Shown piece after piece: positions 1-12,939 of a stretch of 64,000 bases of DNA. This DNA is from Lactarius indigo. Lineage: Eukaryota > Basidiomycota > Agaricomycetes > Russulales > Russulaceae. A model generated the notes under the pieces. It ran no database searches. It had not been told where the DNA came from and saw nothing but the letters and a program-made list of their open reading frames with translations. The DNA lies in assembly GCA_025766275.1 (NCBI GenBank), contig JAFKAC010000063.1:281903-345902 (forward strand). The letters run 5' to 3'. Position 1 is the stretch's first letter; every line of letters begins with the position of its first letter. The translations under genes and the position numbers were made by a program.

Positions 1-3000
1 TATTGCGCCTTTACGAGAAGCGGCGAGCACTTCAGGATATCCTTCTCGGAACGCACGAGATGATGCCTGTAGAATCCCGAACTGGTTCGTCCCTATCAGT
101 AACCTCGCTTGTTCGAATAGCTGAACATCTCGGGTGTAGACGTCCCTTTTCTTCTCTCCAACGACGACAGTCAAGCTGAAGAGTCAACCCAACCGGTCAT
201 GCTCTACTTGACGGTCGTCGTGTCGCCTGCGGACTCGGAGAATGCTCTCAATGACGCCGACGAAGCTATGATGACAATCAGTCTCTCGAATAGATTGGGT
301 GGTGTCCTTGAGAGGATCAAGTGGGTGATGGATACTGTGAGCTCAGTTGCAGAAGTGCGTGTGATGTCCTTTTCGCCAATCCTTCAGTAAGCTTAATTTG
401 GTGTTCAGCTTCACCCGTATGCGAAGATGGCATATAGTCTACTTTTCGCGATCCCAAAGGTGATCTGTTTGCGCTATTGTCGGATTTCGAAATTCTCATA
501 TTATGTTTATCTGGATGCTAGACACTCCTGGAACAGTTTCAACGCGATGACAACATCCGAACGTTACTTGTCGCCATGCACGAGGCGTTTGATTTCGCAA
601 ACCAGAAAGACCGTTTTAAGACTATAACCATCGAGCGTGTTCCGAGGCAGGCGCAAATCCTTACGCTCATGTTGCAGCATGTCTGTAATTGCTGTGACTT
701 CATCCAATCGTACGCGAAGAATTCGCATTTATGTACGTAATATTTGTCTCTCCCAGTGGCCAACATCAACATACGGTTTTTAGGGAAGCGGATGTTGAAG
801 ACTACTGGCAGCGGAGTGGACAAAAAGATCGAGGACTTTCGGACTACCCTTCTCGAACTGCACAATGTTTTCTTGGATGAAGCTACGATCACCACGGAGA
901 TAACTGTACTCCAAATTCTGGACGATGTAGGAATAATCTCGGCCAATGTCGGCATAATTTCGGCCGACGTGGGAACGATTTCGGCCAACGTCGGCAAGAT
1001 TTCAAGTCATCTTGGCGGGATGGCTTCCCAGCTGAAGTGGGTGTCTAACCAAGTCTTGGATGCTGGTACGTAGCCCTTATATCTTGAGGGATCATCGAAC
1101 TGAGGGTTGTCACAGATATAGACGCGAAAATCAGAGAAATCCCATATGGCACAGGCTCGCGATTCACACCCGCAAAGGGTTGTCTTCCGGGAACACGCAC
1201 AGCGTTCTTGGACTATATTGTCGATTGGGTGAACGATCCCACTTCCGACCGTTGTCTCGTTCTTTTCGGCGAAGCGGGCACAGGAAAGTCCTCGATTGCG
1301 CATGAAATCGCTCGTCGCTTCGACAACATGCATCGTCTTACGTCATCATTTATCTTTTTGCGGAAGGAGCAATCCAAACCTCATCACCTCTTCACGACCC
1401 TTGCTCGCGATCTCTCCGACCGCTATCCTTCGTTTAAAGCCGCGCTCGGAAGGGTCGTGAAGGACAACTCCTCTCTTCGAGTCGGCACACGTGACTACGC
1501 TACCCTGTTTCAATCCCTTATCCTCGAACCGCTTAAGGATCTGCACATTGTTGGACCTATTCTCGTCGTAATCGACGCCCTGGACGAGAGCGGAGACGCA
1601 GCTGGCAGGACGGGATTACACACATTTCTCGCCGAAAACATCATCAGACTTCCATCGAATTTCCGCGTGTTAATCACTTCGCGACCGGAGGACGGCATCG
1701 AGTCTGCGCTCGATGGAGCGCAATCAGTCGAGATCAAGCTCATGAGGGACGCGGAGCTGGCTGCTAAAACACACGACGACATCCTTGCGTTTCTTCTGGA
1801 GAAACTCCATTCGAACCAGCTCAGACGTCATTGCGACGCGCTGGCGAAGAAGGCCGAGGGACTGTTCCAGTGGGCCGCGGTTGCTAGTCAATTCATCTTA
1901 GAGCCTCCCGAGCGCTTTGGTTTCGACAGGGAAAAGGTTATAAGCCATCTTCTCAAACCTGGTGCAAAGCGCGGTGGGCAAGATCCTTTGGACGAGCTTT
2001 ACAAAGAAGTGCTCGAAGGCTACTTCACAGCCCCAGAAGCCCGGATTCTATTCCGCTCTGTCGTGGGACAGTTGATAACTTCAATTGAGCCACTCAGTAT
2101 CCACTCCTTGATCACTCTAAGACGACACGCCGACGACGAAGATGACAACGACGACGACGACGATATCGATTTCGACGACAACTACGATGACGATGACGAG
2201 GGTGATGACGACGACAACAACGGTGGCGGTGCCGTTATTATATTGCTCCGCCGCCTTGGCTCCTTGTTGAGCAATGTCAATTCATCCGATCAAAGTCTTC
2301 CCATCACTCCTCTCCACACATCATTCCGCGATTTCCTCACAAATAAAGAGAAGAGCGGCGAATTTTTTGTCAATCTTCGTGACACTCATCGTCAATTGAC
2401 CCATTTCTGTCTCAATCTACTACTCAAAGACCTCAAGTTCAACGTTTGCAATCTCGAGACATCATATCTGGCGAATGAGGACGTGCCAGATCTTCCCTCT
2501 CGCGTGGTTAAATATATCCCACCTGCTCTGTCATACGCCTGTCGTTTCTGGGACGACCATTTGGAACATATTGGTTTCGAAACCGATCTGTTTGGAAAAC
2601 TTCGAGTTTTCTTCGAGAAGAAACTCCTATTTTGGCTGGAGGCCCTTAGCTTGACTAATTACGTAGGTCTTGCTTTGGCGGCGTGCTCGGCTCTGAAGGT
2701 GTGGTTGGCAAAGTGGTTGACCTCCGGTCAACATGTGAGTATAAATCAATTGTTAAATTGATGAAGGCGATATACTAATAACCGCGATCGTGGCAGGTCC
2801 CTCATGTGGAGTTAGAGAAATTGGGGTCATTTGTCAACGATACCTCCGTGTTCGTACGGTATTTCGGGGGGGCTATGGCAAAGAGCGCACCACACATCTA
2901 TCTTTCTGCTCTACCATTTGCGCCAACTGGTTCCCTTGTCTCTGCACACTATTCCAGTTCATTTCCTCGAACCTTACTCTTGGAACGTGGGAGATTGTCT

Positions 3001-5175
3001 CATTGGCCGTCGTTAGAGCTGGCAATTTCAACCGTTGGGGGCGAAGTCGGTTCCGTTGCACTCTCACCAGACGGCCAGCGCATCGTCTCAGGTTCGCAAG
3101 ATGGGACAATTAGTGTGTGGAACGCCACGACAGGAGAGACGGAGGCAGGTCCATTGACTGGACACGCAGATTCAGTCTGGTCTGTGACATTCTCGCCGGA
3201 CGGCCGGCGCATCGTCTCGGGTTCGTGCGATTGGACAATACGTATGTGGAACGCCACGACCGGAGAAACAGCGGCAGGCCCATTTACCGGACATACGTCT
3301 TCTGTCTGGTCTGTGGCGTTCTCACCGGATGGCCGGCGTATCGTCTCGGGCTCGGCCGATCAAACAGTTCGTGTGTGGAACGCCACGACTGGAGAGCCTG
3401 AGGGAGGTCCATTTACTGGACATACGGGTGCGATCTGGACCGTGGCATATTCTCCATGTGGCCAGCGCGTCGTCTCATGCTCATTCGATGGGACAATTCG
3501 CGTGTGGAACGCTACGACAGGAGAGATGATGGCGGGCCCGTTTACTGGACACTCGTCGTCAGTCAGGTCTGTAGCCTTCTCGCCAGATGGCCTGCGCATC
3601 GCCTCGGGCTCACGTGATCGAACTATTCGTGTGTGGAATGCCGCGACGGGAGAGACTGAAGCCGGCCCGTTTACTGGTCACACGGATTCGGTTAGGTCTG
3701 TGGCATTCTCGCCAGATGGCCAGCGCCTCGTTTCAGGCTCGCACGATCGAACAATACGTACGTGGAACGCCACTACTGGAGCGACAGAAGCAAGCCCATT
3801 CACTGGACACGCGCGTTCAGTCAATTCTGTGGCGTTCTCACCAGATGGCCAGCGCATGGTCTCAGGCTCGGGTGATCGAACAATTTGTGTATGGAACGCC
3901 GCTACGAGAGAGACAGTGGCTGGCCCATTTATAGGTCATACAGATTCGGTCAATTCTGTGGCATTCTCGCCAGGTGGCCAATACATTGTCTCAGGTTCGC
4001 AAGATGGGACAATTCGTGTGTGGAATACCACAACAGGAGTGCCGTCGGCAGGCCCATTTACCGGACACGCGGACCCGATCAGGTCTGTGGCATTCTCGCC
4101 GGATGGGCAGCGTATCGTTTCGGGCTCAGAAGATGAAACAATTCGTGTCTGGAGCGTTACTACGGGCGAGATAGCAGTCGGCCCATTCACTGGACACACA
4201 GATTTCGTTTATTCTGTGGCATTCTCGCCAGATGGCCAGCGCATCATCTCAGGTTCGCATGACCAAACAATTCGTATGTGGAATGCCACGACGGGAGAGA
4301 CGGAGGTGGGTCCCTTCACTGGACACACGTCTCCGGTCTTGTCTGTGGCATTCTCGCCGGATGGCCAGCGTATCGTCTCAGGTTCATCTGATCGAACGGT
4401 TCGTGTGTGGAACGTCACGACGGGAGAGTTAGAGGCAGACCCATTAATTGGACATACGAATTCGGTCTGGTCGGTGGCATTCTCACCAGATGGCCTGAAC
4501 ATCGTCTCAGGCTCGGCCGATAAAACAATTCGTGTGTGGAACGCCACTACGGGAAAGACGATGGCAGGCCCATTTTACGGACACATAGATCGGGTCAGGT
4601 CTGTAGCATTCTCGCCAGATGGCCGGCGCATCGTCTCAAGCTCGGAAGATCGAACAATTCGTGTGTGGAATGCCACTACCGGAGAGACAGTTGCAGGCCC
4701 GTTTACTGGACATACGAATCGTGTCTATTCTGTAGCAGTCTCGTCAGATGGTCGGCACATCGTCTCAGGTTCGCACGATCGAACAATTCGTGTGTGGGAC
4801 GTCTCAGCTACAGAGACGGCGGCTGGCCCAACTGGGCATGTAGATTCGGTCGAGTCTGTAGCATCCTCCCCAGATGATCAGCCCATCGTCTCATCAGAAC
4901 GCGGGTCAATTCGCACATTAAACCCTACGACAGGTCATAGGGTAACTACAAGACCCACCGACTTCACCGACCAATCCATTATTAACGACGAGGGATGGAT
5001 ATGTGGTAGCGATGGCGAACTTTTAGCGTGGATCCCTCTAATACACAGGGCCCATCTTCACCGCCCAAGCAATGTATGGGTTGCTGGCGAATATGAAACC
5101 CGAATTGATCTATCTACTTCCGTACATGGACACAGTTGGACCACTTGTATTAATACTGGGATAGAACCGCTATAG
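1..5175 (+). CDS. C2-NACHT-WD40 NLR-type receptor (NLR1), 5' end outside window
   Basis: Fungal NLR-like STAND protein of the HET-E/HET-D type, expected to act in the cytosol as a signalling NTPase in non-self recognition. Exons in the window: 1-84 (partial), 140-354, 409-459, 522-732, 784-1065, 1116-2734 and 2797-5175, all in phase. The first exon is the end of a C2-like domain, by alignment with NLR2 at 45537. The NACHT exon shows the P-loop GEAGTGKSS near 1275 and a Walker B-type ILVVIDALDES near 1560. The last exon carries 14 WD40 repeats of 43 residues (3040-4840), then one decayed repeat and a conserved tail. Compared with NLR2 and NLR3 it has a long Asp-rich insert and extra VG-I-S repeats before NACHT, and its WD repeats are more diverged, so it is an older paralogue. 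No frameshift seen. The ligand cannot be read from sequence. Confidence 0.88.
2128..2232 (+). repeat. Asp-codon-rich tract inside NLR1
   Basis: A run of GAC/GAT codons encodes an insert of about 30 residues, mostly Asp with some Asn, Glu and Gly, between the helical region after NACHT and the WD40 part. NLR2 and NLR3 have only a short Asp stretch here. It looks like trinucleotide slippage within a flexible linker. Confidence 0.8.
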
Positions 5176-5539
5176 CAATCCGTAGTCTTTTAGGTCCTCC
5201 GACCTATGATTGAATGTAACATATTGCTCATCGAGGCCAGATCGAGGCAGTGCGACCGGTTGGACAGCTTTGCCTTAGTCTCGGTGGTTGGGACAGAGCC
5301 CGGCTAGACGCCGTAAAAAGTTGACTTTATTCGCCCTTAAGTCACCAGCCGTTGACTCGAGCTGGGCTGAGACCCGGCGTTCATGCCTCGGGGCAAGCTC
5401 CCCGACGTGGCTGGTCGAGCTCTTGATCGGGCTGGCCGGGAATATCAGCTTCGAGGTCATTGTTGTTGAGGTAATCGCAACTCATAACGTCCCCAAGACA
5501 GTGCTAGGACTGCATCGTCTTTTGGGAGAAATCAATTTT
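5176..5539. other. 3' flank of NLR1, no gene
   Basis: The first tens of bases resemble the 3' flank of NLR2 and NLR3 (aatccgtag followed by a T-rich stretch and tttag). From about 5430 the sequence resembles 7570-7810, the downstream flank of the second RING pseudogene. No supported reading frame. Confidence 0.5.
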
Positions 5540-7480
5540 CAGGATATGGTAGTTATTGAGATGCTGAAGCAGACTGCGCTCATACGTTCACGTGCTAAAT
5601 GTGCGTGCAGCGCGAGAGTCGCACAGCCCCGTAGTGTGTCAGGAAAGAGTGAGGTACAAACGCAAAGGGGCGCAGTGCTCCTGGCCCGGGCCCTGGTCAG
5701 GAGCGAGCGCCAGTGGCGGTCAGTGGGGCCCTGTTCCTCCATCTTGTGCTGGCGCTGGCGCCGCAACCGCGAGGTGCGACGTTCGGTCGGTTCGCCACCC
5801 ATAGGCATCATCTCCGTCGCCTGGAAATATAACGGAAAATAAAATAGAAACGCCGGATATAAGCAAGGAGGAGCGGTGATGTGCGGTTTCTTACCGTTTC
5901 GGCGCGCGCAATTTCCGGTCCCGCAGACGATGTCGGGGGGACGTCATTCTGAATGCCCCGCCTCTCGAGCGGCGGCGATGGCCAACTTCTGTACACCTCA
6001 AGGTCGTGGTGCTCCACCTCCATCTATGTCTCCGCCTTAGCGCGCCGCGTTCTAAACTTGAATCAGCGGGAAGGTGTCGGGAATTACGCAGGTGTCCGAG
6101 CGCAAGATTGACGTACCCCGCGACGAGGTCTGCGTGGGGCCCCAGCGCGGCCGCCACGAGGCCAGTGTGCTAAACGCACGTCACGCCGGTCGGTACGGCG
6201 CGCGGACGCGTCGAGCGCGGTGTACGCGAACGCCAGTGCGAGCCGCTGGCAGTGACTGCCGTGCGCGGTGGCTAGGGCCGTGGGCGAGCGACCAGGACTT
6301 GGTGAGTGAGAGGTCAGGGTTCGGCGCGTGTGGAAGTACTGCACTGCTGATGCATGAGCGTCAAGAGGCGGGATTTCTGGCGAATGAAATCTGTGTTAGT
6401 GCGTGTGGGAGGGTACATAGACGTGCCGCCGAGGGTCGTGAGCATGCGGAGCTCGCCTGCAGGTGCCCGCGCCGGCCGGTGGTGATAGGGACGTGGGTTA
6501 CGGCAGCGGAGGACGTCGGGCACGAGCGCGGGGATGTCATACTTTGAGACGGCTGCGGGAGGTGTGAGTAGCATTCACGTGATGTCGCCCTGATCGGTGA
6601 TGGAGACGTGCTTCGTCTCGTGTAAATGCGGGGAGGGCGGGACGTGACGGGTGCTGCATGTACCAGTAGGAACGAGAGTGGGGATGACGATCAGAAGGGC
6701 AGGGCGGGGCGCAGGGTGGGGATGGCGCAGCCAATGGAGAGGAGGTGGATATGTTGTGACTTCAGATATGAATATAGGGAGAGCGTGTGGGATGATTTGG
6801 GGGGAGGGAAACTTACATATTCCCGAAAAAACGTAGGTGGGGGTCTTTGGCGGCCTAATCGAAGTTGTGTGTGCAGTTCTGGTGGGCGGTCCAGTGGACG
6901 CCGCTGAGAGACACGATGCCAGGCGGAAGGAGGTCATACCTTGACTTCGAGATGGTCTGGCACAACACCGGTTGTAGCGAACGAGACCGCGAGGGGTCCA
7001 TAGTCTATCATAGATGGTATATCTAATTGGGAACCGAGTGCTGAGTACTGAGCACGTCACTCATCGACAAGACACGAGTGCAACGTAGAAAGACGACGGG
7101 CCTCCACCAACGATCGCCAAATTGAGAGGTTGCATGAACGCGGCAGTGTCTTGCCCGAGCAAACTCAGTCAACTATAGCCCGAATACGACCACTGTGGGT
7201 TTCTTTATTTTCACATATACGAGTCGTGACATAAACCGATCATGTATGTATAGTTAGTTATTTGAGCGGGCTGAGGCCAAGCCGAAGCGCTCGGATTCGA
7301 AGACTTCCTGAAGCATCCGCGGTGGGAAGGGTCCGAAGTGTTTGAGGCGCGATAAGACAAATGGGACAGTGAGACAGTATAAATGTGCCCTATTGTCTGG
7401 AATGTTCTCTGCACTGGCACGCGTCCTTCCTTCTCGAGGACGCGTGGGCCGCGGGCCGGAAATGAAGTTGTCGCGTTTGT
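5540..7480 (-). pseudogene. Broken RING-H2 membrane E3 ligase gene, copy A
   Basis: Relic of a fungal transmembrane RING-H2 ubiquitin ligase (luminal domain, one membrane span, cytosolic RING). Reading the minus strand from high to low coordinates gives a segment with HFGPFPPRMLQEV (about 7370-7300), a remnant of the cytosolic linker near 6020-5950 with EVYRSWPSPP and GIQNDVP, and the C-terminal exon DFQATEMMPMGGEPTE near 5825. These match copy B segment by segment. Copy A lacks about 300 bases around 5907 relative to copy B, and the missing part is the RING itself. The frame is interrupted repeatedly. Family assignment rests on copy B and on remembered features of this basidiomycete family. 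Confidence 0.55.
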
Positions 7481-7579
7481 CCCCGGGCCGATACGACAAT
7501 CCGATGCAGATGGGTCAGAATGGCGTCAGGATGCGCGCCGCGGAGCGAAGCAAGCTCCGCAGTAGAGCTAATTGTGCTG

Positions 7580-9250
7580 ATGGAATATATCAGCTTCGAG
7601 GACATGGTTGTTGAGGTCACCGTCGATGCGCATAACGAGAGAGGAAGCATCAAGGGAAGCACAAAGAACAAGATGGGGAAGACAGTTTGAAGAAATTGCC
7701 ATCGCGTCCAGCTGTGAACAACGCATAACGTCCCTAAGATAGTACCAGAACCTCGGACCGTCTTTAAGGAAAATGAGCTTCAGGTGACAGTAGTGATACA
7801 GATATCGAATACATAGATTACGAATGAGTCCGAGAAAACCGACGCAGGGTACAAACGCAAAGGGACGAAGGGATGTAGAGGGTGTGGCGAAAAGACTCTA
7901 CGCAGACGTGATTGTGTCGCGTACGCAACCTGGAAGTGAGACCTGTCAGTGCCCCTAGCCCGGGCCCTGGCCAGGAGCAAGCGACGGCGGCGGGTCAGTG
8001 AGGTCCTGTCCCTCCATCCTGTGTTGGTGGCGGCGCCTCGGAAGCGCAGGTAGTACGCGGTGGCTGCGAGGCGCGATACTCAGTTGACTCGCCACCCGCC
8101 GGCATCGTCTCCGTCGCCTGGAAATCTGATGGAAAATAAATTTAAAAAAAACGCCGCATAAGCAGAGATGGGCGGTTTCTTACCCTTTCGGCAGATTGGA
8201 CTAGCCATGGGTCGACGAACACATGATGGAAGACGTGCTTGTCTTCGCACGATAGCCCGTGCACGTCGTCGCTGTCGTTAAATTTGACGATGTGGACCGG
8301 GCACGTCCCCAGCGACTGACCGACTCGGGCAGCCGGGTCCGCCTGAGGTGGCCCTCAGCGCCGAACTGGAAGGCCCACCTCGAGGCCGCGCTCGCGGGAC
8401 GTCAACTACAGTCGCTCTGCGTCATCGCCATAGACGGCTACGGAACCCGCGCTACGTCTTCTCTGCACCCACCCCTGTCACCGTCACGGCGGGCGCGGTT
8501 TCCAGTCATGCAGACGCGGGGACGTTGTTCTGAATGTCCTGCATCTCGGGCGTCGGCGATGGCCTATTTCCGTACGCCTCCAAGTCCTGGTCCTTCCCTT
8601 CCGCCTCAAGACGTGGCGCTCCATAGTGGAATCAGCAGGAACGTGCGCATAGCATGTCGCCGCGTCCTGGTGGCGCTGGTCCACCCACGTCTCCTGAACC
8701 GGCAGCAGCGCGATAGCGTTCTGGGTGCCGGACGGCGCGGATAATCTGTGACAGATGGTCAGAGTGTGAGCATTCCTGTATTCCTAGGCGGCACCAGGTA
8801 AACAAAAGTGCCTACATCGGTGATGACGAGTCGACGACCACAGCGAACAAGCCCACAATGTACCCGGTGATACCATAGAGGGTGATCTGGATTATCCGTG
8901 CGAGTGAGTCGTGGAGACGTCAGTGGCAGGAAAGATGTAGCATACAGTAAAACCAGATTATTGGGACCGTACCGTCACAAGAAGACCTGTCTCCAGGATG
9001 GAGGCCCTCTCGATTAACGTAGACCGGCCCCCTCCATATTCGAGCAGGCTGAAGACAGGCCGAAGTGTTCGGGGTCGAGGGCTTCTTGAAGTATCCGCGA
9101 TGGGAAGGGGCCGAAATGTGATAAGAATGGGACAGTGAGGCAACACATATCCTATCGTCTGGAGAGCTCTGCGCTGGCACGCGCATTCGACGTCCTACTG
9201 GGGAGGTCCTCCGGGCCGATATGACAACTTTCTCCCGTAAGCACGCTTCC
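7580..9250 (-). pseudogene. Broken RING-H2 membrane E3 ligase gene, copy B
   Basis: Second tandem copy of the same gene. Minus-strand order: HFGPFPSRILQEALDPEHFG (about 9130-9070), a hydrophobic span IIQITLYGITGYIVGLFAVV (about 8890-8830), IIRAVRHPERY (near 8730), KDQDLEAYGNRPSPTPEMQ (near 8600), a decayed RING (8310-8190), and the C-terminal exon DFQATETMPAGGESTE near 8120. The RING remnant reads TCPVHIVKF...SCEDKHVFHHVFVDPWL. The second Cys of the CPxC pair is His and the Cys before VDPWL is Phe, so zinc binding would be lost. Stops interrupt the frame, for example before FHYGAP. The motif order fits an E3 ligase; function is very unlikely. Confidence 0.6.
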
Positions 9251-10625
9251 AACACGCTTCCCAGGCCCATTCAGCACCAACCGCGGACATAGTAGCCAAG
9301 TTTATTTTAAGTCAACCCCTGCTTCGACCTAACCGAGTTCAAGTTGGTTGTTGTCCAGCCTGAGCGTGCGTTCCCACCCAAGCTCTCGGGGCCTCTGGTT
9401 GCGTAACGGGACGAACGCTTCAATTTTGCTGGATCGTCTCACTCTTTTTTCGCCATAGTCCAGCCGAGCATTAGCCATCGGCGTGGTAGACCACTGGCTG
9501 ACTCGACCCAAAGTTGCCATTCCTAGCACGATACCCAGGTCCCCAGATGTCAACACCACCCCAACATATCGTATGGACTGTCCCGGAATAAACATGGTTC
9601 CAAAAAGAAAAAAAAAAAACAGATAGTACGGGTTTGTTGCGCCCTTCTCGCTTCTGGGTCTTCACTCCTGCGCACGTCTGCCCCGCTCGCAAGACATGGG
9701 AGGCACGCGGCGGACAACACGACACACCGTTTCGATCATTCAGGTAGAGTCAACTGCGGCCCAGGCCCTTGATGCTGTTTCAATGTTCTATCGGTGTTTC
9801 TGTTACAAGGATCGAATTTCTCTGTTCAGGCCCTTTTCTCACCATTGGTGATATCTCACTAGACTATGACGCACTGCGGTGTGGATGCTCAACTCGCTTA
9901 GCCTTATAGGCCGATAAACGCGGCGTGAAACCTCAGACGAAGTTATCACTGACACACCCCCCTGATCACCGTGGAAGCACGTCTCACACTGCACGCCGAG
10001 CAGAGTGATCAGTCAAATATAACCCGCATTAGAAATTCTCCGGAGCATTATAGTGATCTAAAACCATAGGCCCCGACATTATTTTGTCTAGCAATCACGA
10101 GTGTCCACGGTCCACGGACATGTCCGCTGACATAAACATAGGCAGACAAGGGCTTATCTACACTCTTATCTTAGTATTTTCCTCCGAGTCGGAGTCCTGG
10201 GAGTCTTGTTCAAGTTTAATTTACCCACGGAGCCTCCTCAAACTGTGCCTTGCAACGTGACTTGTGTCATAGTCCTTCCTAAATCCTGTGACCTACAGTA
10301 CGAGTTCCCGTGCTACGTTTCGCTGAGATCTGATGTTCTCGAGCTCTGAGCCCATTATCTCTCACGTTGGTTCCATTGGAATATCTTGGCGCACCGAATA
10401 CTCGGCAATCCTCTTGTAGATGTAACATACGTATGGAGTTACAGACTAGCGGGCAGTTTCTTAATCAAACATTCAAGGAGATCGTGACTTGGGCTGCAAG
10501 GATATAAACTGGAAGGGTTGACCCCTAGTCCCTCACCAACATCTCTCACAAGCTCTCTTCTCCTATACAACACCAACGTACTCGCTTCTGAATTTTTTCT
10601 GTTCACCCAACTTCTCTAAATACAT
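9251..10625. other. Intergenic, no gene recognised
   Basis: Short open frames occur on both strands, but none shows a family motif, consistent splice sites or coding-like composition. A poly-A run lies near 9605. The 3' part, AT-richer and without ORFs, should hold the promoter of the gene starting at 10626. Confidence 0.5.
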
Positions 10626-11576
10626 ATGGCCATCATCGACTCCTTCAAGTCTAACGCCACCAGCGTAGAGGTACGCCTTGCCGGTACTTTGCTCTTCGTC
10701 GAGGGTCATAAACGCTTGCCATAGTTCTCGTGGCCCGCCGAACTGACTGGTCTTGAACGCATCATGCTTTCGGCCCGCGGTGAACTTCAACGTTTGCTCA
10801 GGTTGGTCACTTCCTATGCTTTATTTTTGTCATGACCAGTTCTAAACTTAAAACTATGCGACGCAGTGCCTTCTTTTCTCGCACCATCAACATCAAAACT
10901 ATATATGAACATACTTCGCCTCGTACACACACCGCCTCGCCGGAGGAGCCCATAACCCAGCGTCGCGAGGTCTACCTTCTCTGCGGCGGGAAGACCGCCT
11001 GCATTGCGACGAGCGAAGTAATCATCACCGCGCCTCTCCCCGAACGACTCTTCCTCGACGAGAAGTTCGCCATCGGGCAGATGTTCCGCAAGATGCAAAC
11101 GCCGCCCCAGTTCGCGCTCCTAGACTGTGGTGTCAAGGTCGAAGACGGCAAGGACACCCTTTGGCGGCGGTACACCTTGACCACCGAGGGCTTTGTGTGC
11201 GACATTACGGAGGTGTTCCCCGACCGAGACATGTTTAAGCTCTGTGAGCAGTGGCTCGACGAGGAGCGCGTGAATGCGCCAAAAGCCGAAGCGGAGAACA
11301 GCAAGCACCGGTATGCTTCAAACGCTGTTCTCATTCACGTTTAATCTCCCCCCCCAAATTACTTGTATCTCTCTGACAATCGGACTTTGCGCTGGTGATC
11401 CACGTGATTCGACGTATCCCTTTCTGCGACGCATGTTTTACTTACCATACCGTATTACCCTCTTTTAATCATGATTTCAATGTCGCAGGCAAGATACGCA
11501 GTTGGTGGGAAAATACCTGTATGTCATGCCCGATCTCGCGTATGTGCCAACGGAGATAAAAGTGACCACATTTTGA
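10626..11576 (+). CDS. Unrecognised 217-residue protein, four exons
   Basis: Exons 10626-10670, 10725-10801, 10867-11310 and 11489-11576 total 654 nt and keep one frame through three introns of 54, 65 and 178 nt, each with GT-AG ends. The protein begins MAIIDSFKSNATSVE. Further conserved-looking stretches are FSWPAELTGLERIMLSARG, REVYLLCGGKTACIATS, LWRRYTL and CDITEVFPDRDMF, and the end is KYLYVMPDLAYVPTEIKVTT. It is acidic to neutral with no signal peptide or membrane span. I do not recognise a named family. The LWRRYTL to CDI-EVF spacing loosely recalls chorismate-lyase-like folds, which is only an impression. It is convergent with the NmrA-like gene, 304 bases from its stop. The clean splicing makes a real gene likely. 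Confidence 0.72.
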
Positions 11577-11880
11577 AATTCGAACTGGCAAACCCACGTG
11601 CGTCATCGATAGGCGTGGCGGCAACACACACCGCAGCCAACTATGAGATGTAAGTTACAAGAGGCATTACGGAGCTAGAAGCCGGATCGGACGATTTTGG
11701 TTCCGTGGTTGTCCCCGCGCCTTCCGACGTCGATGACGAGCCATCGCTACGACCTTCCACTGAACAGATGTCTATGTGGATGGGCTGAAAATAAACATGG
11801 GCATGGTTCTCTGATTTTCTAGTCTAGCTCGTACGTGCAACACGAGACGAATAGTAAGTTGCTTCGTCTCCCACGATCGT

Positions 11881-12939
11881 TCACTTCCTCGGCGCGATGA
11901 TGTCGAGAACCTTCGTGGGGTTCCATTCTGGGTAGAGACCGTTATCGGGTATGCCGTTCGTCCCGTCCGTCGCCCAGTTGAGATGCAGGTATGCGTCGAA
12001 GTCCTGCGTGTTCTCCGCGACTTTCGCGCGCAGCGAGTCAAGTGAGCGGTAAGTCACGTCGAGCTTCTTGCCGGTGCGTTCCTCGTAACCCTTGAATATC
12101 TCATTGAACGACTGCGAGGCGTCACCGGTAAGCGCAAAATGTTTTGAGAGATGACTAACAAGTCGGAACATACTGCACGGTCGCCCTCGAGACGGAGGGT
12201 CTGGTTCTGTAGCCGCGCCGCAGGGGCGTGAACGAGGACATATGCGAGGAAGCGCGCCGCATCGCTACGCGTGGTGAACGAGACCGGCGAATTACCATCG
12301 CCGCCAACGGCAACATTCCCACTTGCCACATCCAGACCCACGGCCCTGTATTCCCCAGACGTGCCAATTAACCAGAGGGAAAGACAAAAACCGCCCTGCA
12401 AAGCAACGTACCCGATCCACGACACATCCGCGAACGGGCCCGTGTACACCAGCAGCAGCGGGGGGCCCACCTCGCGCAGCTTGGCGTGCAGCGCGCCCTT
12501 GAGGCCGAGCAGGCTATCGTTGAGGTGGTCCGTCGGCCCGCCAAACTCACTCGGGATAAAGACGTGCGCGCCGGCAGCCTTGGCCGCCTGCGCGATGTGC
12601 ACCTGTAAGTCGATCACGGACAGGCTGATCGTGGAGATGACGACGTGCGCGCCGGCGAGCGCGGTCGTGAGCGCGGACACGTCGGTGAATTCGGCGGCGG
12701 CGATGCGCACGCCTTGTGCCGCGAAGGCCTTGTTTTGCTCCTTGTCTTTGGATGCCTGGGTGGTGTGCGTCGGACCTTGTTAGCTGGACTGGCGCGGACA
12801 AAAGGATAAGACATACGGGGCGCGTCACGATTGTGATCTCCTCAACGGCACCCGCTGCTTTTTGCTTGAGCAACGCCTCGATGATGAAGCTACCGACGTT
12901 GCCCGCGCCTACGACTGCGAATTTCTTGAAGCCAGACAT
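11881..12939 (-). CDS. NmrA-like / isoflavone-reductase-like NAD(P)-binding protein
   Basis: Three exons on the minus strand (12939-12817, 12755-12174, 12111-11881; introns of 61 and 62 nt) encode 311 residues. The N-terminus FAVVGAGNVGSFI is the glycine-rich dinucleotide-binding loop of a Rossmann fold. Further on come HVVISTISLSVIDLQ and AGAHVFIPSEFGG, the latter typical of NmrA and isoflavone/phenylcoumaran-reductase-like proteins, and LLLVYTGPFAD. The C-terminal half has YLHLNWATDGTNGIP. Expected to be a soluble cytosolic NAD(P)H-binding oxidoreductase or redox sensor. The substrate cannot be told: NmrA itself is a nitrogen regulator, but most basidiomycete relatives are uncharacterised reductases. 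Length fits the family and no defect was seen. Confidence 0.88.

Noticed and set aside
539..997. 152-codon minus-strand frame with MPTLAEI-type repeats
   Set aside because: It is the complement of the repeated VGIISANVG codons in NLR1.
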